Under the pieces are notes generated by a model, which saw only the letters and a list, made by a program, of their open reading frames with translations, did no database searches and was not told the DNA's origin. Below, piece by piece: positions 1 to 4,527 of a DNA stretch of 5,833 bases. Position 1 is the first letter of the stretch. The number at the start of each line of letters is the position of its first letter. Made by a program: the position numbers and the translations under genes. Origin of the DNA: an uncultured Eubacteriales bacterium (lineage in GTDB: Bacteria; Bacillota; Clostridia; Lachnospirales; Lachnospiraceae); contig ONWL01000104.1 in the NCBI GenBank assembly GCA_900321525.1, positions 1 to 5,833 of the forward strand, written 5' to 3'.

Positions 1-2406
1 CATCCGATCCATTAGACCAGGATTCTGCTCTTTTACATGGGTCAGCATCTTGGATGCCATCATAGGAACCAACGTCATAGCCACAATCAAACTGGCCATC
101 AGGGAAAAAGCAATGGTCAGTGCCATATCCTGAAACAGCTGTCTGGTCATCCCTTCTACAAATACAATAGGAAGAAATACACAAACTGTGGTCAAAGTAG
201 ACGCGGTAATGGCACCTGCCACCTGAGAGGCACCGCTGACCGCCGCCTGGATCCGGTTGGCACCTTTGTTTCGCAATCGATAAATATTCTCAATAACCAC
301 CACTGAATTGTCTACCAGCATGCCCACACCCACTGCCAGACCGGACAGGGAGATCAGATTTAAGGTCACGCCTGCAAAGTACATACACACGATGGCAAAG
401 ACTACGCTCACCGGGATGGAGCAGGCAATCATGACGGTAGGCCGGATGTCTTTTAAGAACAGCAGCAAAATGAGAATCGCCAGCACGCCGCCCATCAGCA
501 AGTTATTCAGTACAGAATCCACCACCATGTCAATGTAATTTCCCTGATTCATCAGGGTGGTGATGTGTACCCCTTCATATTTTGCTTCAATCTCTTTTGA
601 TGCTTTTTCCAGCCCATGGGCCACGTCCGCTGTGGAATAGGTATTCTGCTTCTGCACCGTAAACATCAAACCGTCATTGCCATTGACTCTGGCATAGGAA
701 TCTCCGGTATTGTCTGTCACATACAGTTCCGTCACATCAGACAACAGAATGGGATCAATGCCTTCCATATTTGGATCGAACAACACCAGATTTTGCAATT
801 CTTCCAGACTTTCAATTTCATCTCCCACACGAAGCAGATAGGATGTGCCATCTTCTGAAGACAGATACCCTGCCGGCATACTGAAATGCTGTGCCGTCAG
901 AATGCCTGTGATCAGTTCCGGAGTGATAATGCCTTCCAAAGCCGCCTGTTTCAGTGCCTCTGCCTTTGTCTGGTCAAAATTCTCTAACTGGTTGTTTAAC
1001 TCTTTCTCGCCTGCCTGTAACTCTGCAGATGCAGACTCTAACATGGCGCTTGCTTCATTTAACTGCTGTCTGGTATCCGCTTCCTGATTGTTCAGTGTAG
1101 TCTGTCCTTCTCCCACCATGGCACTGCCGGTGCTCAATGCCGCTTCTCCTTCTGCTATGGCAGCGGATGCCTGTGCCAGCTGAGCTTTTGCATCTGCCAG
1201 CTGGGCTTTTGTCTGCTCTGCCAGATTTTCAGAAGCTGCAAGAGACTGTCTGGTTCCTTCCAGCATCTGGGTTCGCAGGGCAATCTCCTGTCTGCGCACT
1301 TCCAGCGTGCTACGTTCTGCGGTCAGTTCTGCCAGCTGCTGTGCCGTTTCTGCTGCCTGTGGATTGTCGCGCAGACTTTCTCCATCTGCTTCACCGCCAA
1401 ATTCTTCTAACTGTGCCGTCAGTTCTGCATATCTGGCATCATAGGCGGCCTGTTCTGTATCATAAGAAGCCTGTAACTGTGCCAGTTCGCTTTCGGATGC
1501 CGCAATCTGATTGCGCATTTCTCCATTCTGGGTGTCTAAATATGCCACCAGTGTCTCTAACTGGGGCAACACATTGGAAAGCTGTGCCAAAATGATCTTT
1601 TGCTGCTGCAAGTCTGCCTGAGACTGGCTCATGGCCAACTCCATTTTCAACAGTTCCATCCTGCCCTGTAAAAAACCCTGATCTGCCTGGATGCTGCCAT
1701 CCTGCAAAGCAGCCAGCTGGCTTTCCAATTCTGCTTTCCCTGCATCTAATTGTTCCTTGGCCTCTAACAGCTGTGCCTCTGCTTCTTCTAACTGTGCCTC
1801 TATTTTTTTCTGTAGTTTTTGATTGACTTTTGCCATCTTTTCCTGACTGATGACGATATTTTCTGTCCGTTCGATCAAGCCACTGACCGAAACGCTTGCC
1901 ACTCCGTCTACCCCTTCCAGATAAGGAGCGATCTCCTCTTTCATCAGTGCAGACAATTCTTCCGTGTCATAGTCATCCCCATCCACTGCCGCTACCATGA
2001 TGGGCAGCATATCCGGACTGATCTGCATCATCACCGGCTTGCCCACGGCTTCTTCCATAGAACCGCTTAGTACATCCAATTCCTCTCTTGTCTCTAACAT
2101 GGCCCGGCTCATATCCACACCACTGGAAAATTCCAGAATCACCACTGCATAGTTTTCACTGGAAATGGACTGGATCCGCTCCACCTGATTGACTGTAGCA
2201 AGTGCTGCCTCCTGTGGCTTGGTCACATTCTGTTCCACCTTCTCCGGACTGGCACCGGGATAGGTGGTCATAACCACCAGATAGGGAAGCGTTAGTTCCG
2301 GCAGCAGATCCGTGGTCATTCTGGTAAATGCCACGATCCCCAACACCAGAATTCCAAGGACTGCCACAATAATTGTATACGGTTTTTTTACACTGAACTT
2401 TGCCAT
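1..2406 (-). CDS. RND-family efflux permease (HAE/AcrB-like) with a coiled-coil insertion, N-terminal 802 codons, 3' end outside window
   Basis: The frame is open for 802 codons from ATG 2406-2404 to the left edge, with no stop codon. The product is a proton-driven export permease of the cytoplasmic membrane; the substrate cannot be told. TM1 is at about residues 9-30 (KKPYTIIVAVLGILVLGIVA), followed by an AcrB-like porter start (LPELTLPYLVV, YPGASPEKVE). Residues about 185-485 are a long Q/A/E/L-rich coiled coil that AcrB lacks. Porter sequence then resumes, with TM2 near 630-651, TM3 near 661-682, TM4 near 684-708 (GMLVDNSVVVIENIYR), TM5 near 725-750 and TM6 near 760-782. D699 of VDN aligns with the first of the two TM4 proton-relay aspartates of AcrB; the second is Asn (N700), as I recall is common in RND proteins of this type. 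SD AAGGTGAGG (2411-2419) lies 4 nt before the ATG. Usual length is above 1000 residues, so the second half is missing here only because the window ends. Confidence 0.93.
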   Translation of the reverse strand, partial: MAKFSVKKPYTIIVAVLGILVLGIVAFTRMTTDLLPELTLPYLVVMTTYPGASPEKVEQNVTKPQEAALATVNQVERIQSISSENYAVVILEFSSGVDMSRAMLETREELDVLSGSMEEAVGKPVMMQISPDMLPIMVAAVDGDDYDTEELSALMKEEIAPYLEGVDGVASVSVSGLIERTENIVISQEKMAKVNQKLQKKIEAQLEEAEAQLLEAKEQLDAGKAELESQLAALQDGSIQADQGFLQGRMELLKMELAMSQSQADLQQQKIILAQLSNVLPQLETLVAYLDTQNGEMRNQIAASESELAQLQASYDTEQAAYDARYAELTAQLEEFGGEADGESLRDNPQAAETAQQLAELTAERSTLEVRRQEIALRTQMLEGTRQSLAASENLAEQTKAQLADAKAQLAQASAAIAEGEAALSTGSAMVGEGQTTLNNQEADTRQQLNEASAMLESASAELQAGEKELNNQLENFDQTKAEALKQAALEGIITPELITGILTAQHFSMPAGYLSSEDGTSYLLRVGDEIESLEELQNLVLFDPNMEGIDPILLSDVTELYVTDNTGDSYARVNGNDGLMFTVQKQNTYSTADVAHGLEKASKEIEAKYEGVHITTLMNQGNYIDMVVDSVLNNLLMGGVLAILILLLFLKDIRPTVMIACSIPVSVVFAIVCMYFAGVTLNLISLSGLAVGVGMLVDNSVVVIENIYRLRNKGANRIQAAVSGASQVAGAITASTLTTVCVFLPIVFVEGMTRQLFQDMALTIAFSLMASLIVAMTLVPMMASKMLTHVKEQNPGLMDRM

Positions 2407-2420
2407 ACTGCCTCACCTTC

Positions 2421-2435
2421 TGCCGACAAACGGCA
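2421..2435 (-). promoter_or_regulatory. Small hairpin directly upstream of the RND Shine-Dalgarno
   Basis: TGCCG-ACAAA-CGGCA is a perfect 5-bp stem with a 5-nt loop. In the RND mRNA it ends one nucleotide before the SD AAGGTGAGG (2411-2419). A hairpin at this place can stack next to the ribosome site and influence initiation, but 5 bp is short and a functional role is inference only. Confidence 0.35.
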
Positions 2436-2450
2436 TAGATTTTCGATAGA

Positions 2451-2489
2451 AAAAGGAGCGTTCTGAAAGATTCAGAATACACTCCTTTT
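2451..2489 (-). terminator. Intrinsic terminator-like hairpin in the RND leader (possible attenuator)
   Basis: Read on the minus strand, AAAAGGAG begins a long stem whose 3' arm ends in CTCCTTTTTCT. I count about 11 outer pairs (one G-U), a 2-nt bulge, 6 inner pairs and a 3-nt loop (TCT), followed by a run of five T. This is a textbook Rho-independent shape. It lies 225 nt after the amidase stop and 44 nt before the RND start, on the strand of both genes. It may end amidase transcripts, or act as a conditional terminator in the RND leader, because I see no good promoter between it and the RND ATG. On the plus strand the T-run is only four, so the minus direction is favoured. Confidence 0.65.
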
Positions 2490-2518
2490 ACTGTACCTTG
2501 CTTCGTCACACAAAGCAA
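2490..2518 (-). promoter_or_regulatory. Weak sigma-A promoter candidate for the RND gene
   Basis: Minus strand: TTGCTT (2518-2513), a 17-bp spacer, then TACAGT (2495-2490). The -35 matches consensus at 3 of 6 and the -10 at 4 of 6. The start point would fall near 2483, inside the 5' arm of the terminator-like hairpin, which would place that hairpin at the very 5' end of the mRNA. The -35 also forms one arm of an inverted repeat, TTGCTT/AAGCAA (2498-2503 and 2513-2518). Correct spacing is the main support. Confidence 0.25.
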
Positions 2519-2553
2519 CTATCTTTAGAAAAGTTTCATATTTTTTCCACTTT

Positions 2554-2561
2554 TTTCCTTC
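2554..2561. repeat. Left copy of 8-bp target-site duplication (TTTCCTTC)
   Basis: TTTCCTTC ends exactly where the left terminal inverted repeat (GTAACT) begins. The identical octamer starts immediately after the right terminal repeat (2696-2703). Exact abutment on both sides is what a transposition target duplication looks like. The pyrimidine-rich setting makes a chance match somewhat easier, but not at both exact borders. Confidence 0.75.
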
Positions 2562-2695
2562 GTAACTGTTCAGTACCCTCACAGTTACGGGCAAAAATTC
2601 ATTCCAAATCGACTCTGTCGTTTGTGTTTTTGCCTGCATAACTCAGGATTTTGCTTCGCAAAACCTTCACGGAATAGTGGCTCCTGGATAGTTAC
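2562..2695. mobile_element. 134-bp MITE-like non-autonomous element, probably IS66-type ends
   Basis: The left end GTAACTGTTCAG and the reverse complement of the right end, GTAACTATCCAG, match at 10 of 12 positions; both differences are transitions, so the ends can still pair as RNA with two wobbles. A perfect 8-bp direct repeat, TTTCCTTC, flanks the element. No ORF lies inside, so any transposase would act in trans. GTAA termini and 8-bp duplications are, to my knowledge, typical of the IS66 family, common in Clostridia; that assignment is inference. The inside is highly structured: a perfect 9-bp stem at 2561-2589 (CGTAACTGT/ACAGTTACG); a 10-bp stem with one G-U pairing 2588-2597 with 2627-2636 that encloses CGAC-TCT-GTCG (2610-2620); and TTTTGC-TTC-GCAAAA (2649-2663). 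It sits between the amidase and RND genes and lengthens their gap by 142 bp including one target copy. A structured RNA repeat is the alternative reading. Confidence 0.72.
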
Positions 2696-2703
2696 TTTCC
2701 TTC
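2696..2703. repeat. Right copy of 8-bp target-site duplication (TTTCCTTC)
   Basis: This octamer is identical to 2554-2561 and directly follows the right terminal repeat, which ends AGTTAC at 2695. It lies 10 bp beyond the amidase stop codon, so the insertion is just outside the coding region and did not break the gene. Confidence 0.75.
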
Positions 2704-2713
2704 TTATATCTGC

Positions 2714-3709
2714 TTACTGGGTCAATGCCACACCAATGTCTGCTTTCAACTGCACCCAGGCATCTTCATGCTCTACATAATACTTTGGGCAGATTTTTCC
2801 TGTCACATCATAATGCCGGATCACATTGTCCTGGGTCAACCCGAAAGTCTTACACAGCCATGCGGTCAACTGTACCACTGACTGATACGTGGCCGGTGTG
2901 AACTGTCCACCCGCATCCGGATGACAGACTTCTATGGAAATGGTGTCTACATTTCGCTGGTTGGTGCAGTAGGACATCTCATTGAGGGGAATACAGGAGA
3001 TCACCTCTCCTTCCAGTCCTACGATAAAATGAGAACTGGCTTTGGTCACATGGGTATCTTTCAACCCTTCAAAGTAACTCCAGTTCTGGTCAGCCGTGGT
3101 GCCTGCATTGCCCACATAATGAATGGCAATATACTGGATGCTGTCCATGGCCACACAAGGTCTGGAATAGGGATTTACCGTCAGAGGACGTACCTCCACC
3201 CAGTCCGGCAGTGCCAATGTCTGAATATCCAGAGAAATGCCGCCTGCCGTGGTCATCCAAGTGTTGCCGTAAAATCCAGCAGATGCGCCTGCATTGGCCT
3301 CGTAAAATCCTTCTTCCTGTTCCACCGGAGCATCCTGCTGCTCCTGCAGTTCACGGGCGTCCCAGATTCCCTGTGTCTGTACCGCTGGTACCTGGATGAC
3401 AGCAGCCGCCTCCTCCGTTTCTTCGACCGCCGGCTGCTGTACCTGCCCTGTCTGGCTGTTCTGATGGTTTTGTGCCGGTACTGCTGCTTCCGGACGGTTA
3501 TGGTTGCCCTGTTTCACCAGAAACAAAACCATACAGATGCTGGCCGCCACAAGTAAAACTGCCTGTGAGCTTCTTTTTCTCTTTTTTCTGTTTTGCCGTT
3601 TGGCTTTTTTGTCCCGCTGGTCTTGCAGAATGTTTCGAATCTGGTTTTCAGAAACCTGTTTCTTTTGCTGCTGCTGGGCAAAATGTTTGATTCTGTCCTC
3701 TCTGTCCAT
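2714..3709 (-). CDS. Membrane-anchored N-acetylmuramoyl-L-alanine amidase (Amidase_2 / T7 lysozyme-like)
   Basis: A complete 331-residue protein. Amidase_2 enzymes are zinc hydrolases that cut the bond between MurNAc and L-Ala of the peptidoglycan stem. Residues 1-47 are strongly basic and cytoplasmic (RKKRKR at 41-46). One membrane helix lies at about 48-65 (AVLLVAASICMVLFLV), so this is an N-in/C-out anchor without an obvious cleavage site. Residues about 66-165 are a Q/E/A/P-rich, probably flexible linker. The catalytic domain spans about 170-328: H197 in IAIHYVG, H299 in IRHYDVTGK and C307 in KICP fit the His-His-Cys zinc site, and K305 matches the conserved Lys of T7 lysozyme. E260 in SIEVCH is also in a conserved strand. 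The outer part carries six cysteines (185, 239, 248, 262, 286, 307), which is unusual for a Firmicute surface protein. SD GGGGGAG (3714-3720) lies 4 nt before the ATG. Transcribed away from the gtrA-like gene; the same-strand RND gene follows after 307 bp. Confidence 0.93.
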   Translation of the reverse strand: MDREDRIKHFAQQQQKKQVSENQIRNILQDQRDKKAKRQNRKKRKRSSQAVLLVAASICMVLFLVKQGNHNRPEAAVPAQNHQNSQTGQVQQPAVEETEEAAAVIQVPAVQTQGIWDARELQEQQDAPVEQEEGFYEANAGASAGFYGNTWMTTAGGISLDIQTLALPDWVEVRPLTVNPYSRPCVAMDSIQYIAIHYVGNAGTTADQNWSYFEGLKDTHVTKASSHFIVGLEGEVISCIPLNEMSYCTNQRNVDTISIEVCHPDAGGQFTPATYQSVVQLTAWLCKTFGLTQDNVIRHYDVTGKICPKYYVEHEDAWVQLKADIGVALTQ

Positions 3710-3808
3710 TGTTCTCCCCCTCTGGCTCTTTCCTGCTTTTCATTTTTCCTCTTCTGTATGCCCTGTTTTCTCCCATGCTTTCTATTGTATCAACTTTTAA
3801 CAGCCTTG

Positions 3809-3836
3809 GCTATACTTTTTGATCATCTTTTGACAA
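3809..3836 (-). promoter_or_regulatory. Candidate sigma-A promoter for the amidase gene
   Basis: Minus strand: TTGTCA (3836-3831, 5 of 6), a 16-bp spacer, then TATAGC (3814-3809, 4 of 6). The predicted start near 3802 gives a purine-rich leader of about 93 nt before the amidase ATG at 3709. It is the best match upstream of the gene by eye. Confidence 0.45.
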
Positions 3837-3913
3837 AATTGTTCTATTTTATCCATTCTTATTATAGATATAAAGTATCTTCTCTTGTTTCGTGTCTTCC
3901 TCTCCGCTTTCTC

Positions 3914-3942
3914 TTTACAATTGGTATTTGCTATACTACAAT
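3914..3942 (+). promoter_or_regulatory. Distal candidate sigma-A promoter for the gtrA-like/yfhO-like operon
   Basis: TTTACA (3914-3919, 5 of 6), a 17-bp spacer and TACAAT (3937-3942, 5 of 6). An overlapping extended -10, TGCTATACT (3929-3937), could also be used. Transcripts would start near 3944-3950 and carry a leader of about 130 nt before the gtrA-like gene. Confidence 0.5.
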
Positions 3943-4027
3943 AGATTTCAGGTTGTGTAAAGTCATAAATTTGCAGATTCCTTCGCAAAATTCATAAAAA
4001 ATCGTATCTTTTACGGAGTTTTTCCAG

Positions 4028-4033
4028 TATAAT
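4028..4033 (+). promoter_or_regulatory. Proximal candidate -10 box (TATAAT) for the gtrA-like gene
   Basis: A perfect TATAAT lies 43 bp before the chosen start codon at 4077, giving a start point near 4040 and a leader of about 37 nt. I see no good -35 at 16-18 bp upstream (TATCTT or TCTTTT at best) and no TGN extension, so it may be weak or need an activator. It would also put the alternative ATG at 4056 very near the mRNA 5' end. Confidence 0.4.
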
Positions 4034-4062
4034 AGGAAATGGTGCATGGAAATGCATGAATT

Positions 4063-4071
4063 GGAAAGGGG
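4063..4071 (+). promoter_or_regulatory. Shine-Dalgarno that decides the gtrA-like start
   Basis: GGAAAGGGG lies 5 nt before ATG 4077. The in-frame ATG at 4056 lies upstream of this site and has only a poor SD (TGGA) before it. The later start is therefore preferred. Confidence 0.6.
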
Positions 4072-4076
4072 TTCTT

Positions 4077-4520
4077 ATGATTCAAAAATTTTTCTCTCAT
4101 CCTCTGATTTGCAAAGTCGTCAACAGAGAAACCATTAGTTACGTCTTCTGGGGATGTGCCACTACTGTTGTGAACTGGGGTGTGAACTTTATCGCATATG
4201 ATCTGCTCCATATTTCGACCTTCTGGTCTACTGTCATTGCATGGCTGGCAGCAGTGATCTTCGCCTTTTTTGTGAACAAGCTGTTCGTGTTTCACAGCAG
4301 ATCCTGGCAACCCTCTGTTGTATGGAAAGAGTTTATTCCTTTTATTTCCTGTCGTCTGCTGTCAGGTGTGTTTGATGTGGCATTTATGGTCATCGCAGTG
4401 GATCATCTGCATGTTCCCAATGCATTGGCAAAACTTCTGTCCAATGTATTCGTCATGATTGCCAACTATTTTGCCAGCAAGTTTTTGATTTTCAGAAAAC
4501 CCAAAGAACAAAGGAGTTGA
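4077..4520 (+). CDS. GtrA-like (GtcA-type) four-helix membrane protein, putative lipid-linked sugar flippase
   Basis: 147 residues from ATG 4077; using the in-frame ATG at 4056 would add seven residues, but the strong SD lies between the two. Four membrane helices are seen at about 20-44, 50-67, 86-108 and 117-137, the layout and length usual for GtrA/PF04138. The family's two matching motifs at the ends of helices 2 and 4 are present: FFVNKLFVFHS (64-74) and YFASKFLIFRK (131-141). In the family, GtrA/GtcA proteins are thought to move undecaprenyl-phosphate-linked sugars across the membrane for glycosylation of teichoic acids or O-antigen. The yfhO-like gene starts 7 bp after the stop, with its SD inside the last codons here, so the two are very likely cotranscribed and work together. 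The sugar is unknown, and no partner synthase is in the window. Confidence 0.88.
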   Translation: MIQKFFSHPLICKVVNRETISYVFWGCATTVVNWGVNFIAYDLLHISTFWSTVIAWLAAVIFAFFVNKLFVFHSRSWQPSVVWKEFIPFISCRLLSGVFDVAFMVIAVDHLHVPNALAKLLSNVFVMIANYFASKFLIFRKPKEQRS

Positions 4521-4527
4521 TAGAAGC

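Larger units (their letters stand above)
3710..4076. other. Divergent intergenic region between the amidase and gtrA-like genes
   Basis: This stretch separates two divergently transcribed genes. It is AT-rich from about 3780 to 4050 and pyrimidine-rich on the plus strand from 3711 to 3790. It holds a candidate amidase promoter (3809-3836) and two candidate promoters for the gtrA-like gene (3914-3942 and 4028-4033). A small inverted repeat, TTTGC/GCAAA (3970-3974 and 3985-3989), lies between the two plus-strand promoters. I see no credible gene, tRNA or riboswitch in it; the short open frames it contains look like low-complexity translations. Confidence 0.6.

Noticed and set aside
1137..1595. 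152-codon plus-strand open frame
   Set aside because: It is antisense to the repetitive coiled-coil part of the RND gene, whose biased codons leave the opposite strand open.
2156..2518. 120-codon minus-strand open frame across the RND start and leader
   Set aside because: It overlaps the N-terminus of the RND gene in another frame, runs through the terminator hairpin, and its product has no recognisable domain.
2407..2713. CRISPR array or tandem repeat as the cause of the many inverted repeats
   Set aside because: The repeats are all different and inverted, not direct with regular spacing; the only direct repeat is the 8-bp pair flanking the element.
2921..3556. 211-codon plus-strand open frame
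   Set aside because: It is antisense to the amidase, which has clear catalytic motifs and a good SD. The translation is His/Cys/Arg-rich without a domain.
3830..3835. Perfect TTGACA on the plus strand
   Set aside because: No -10 box lies at 16-18 bp; TATTAT is 24 bp away. The same bases serve better as the -35 of the minus-strand amidase promoter.
3797..3988. 63-codon minus-strand frame in the divergent region
   Set aside because: It needs a TTG start, has a composition set by AT-rich DNA, and crosses the promoter candidates of both neighbours.
3593..3997. 134-codon hydrophobic plus-strand frame that might be a small membrane protein
   Set aside because: The hydrophobicity comes from pyrimidine-rich DNA opposite the amidase start and its purine-rich leader. 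No SD is seen and most of the first part is antisense to a real gene.
4011..4310. 99-codon minus-strand frame across the gtrA-like start
   Set aside because: It is antisense to the helix-coding start of the gtrA-like gene and shows no domain or convincing SD.
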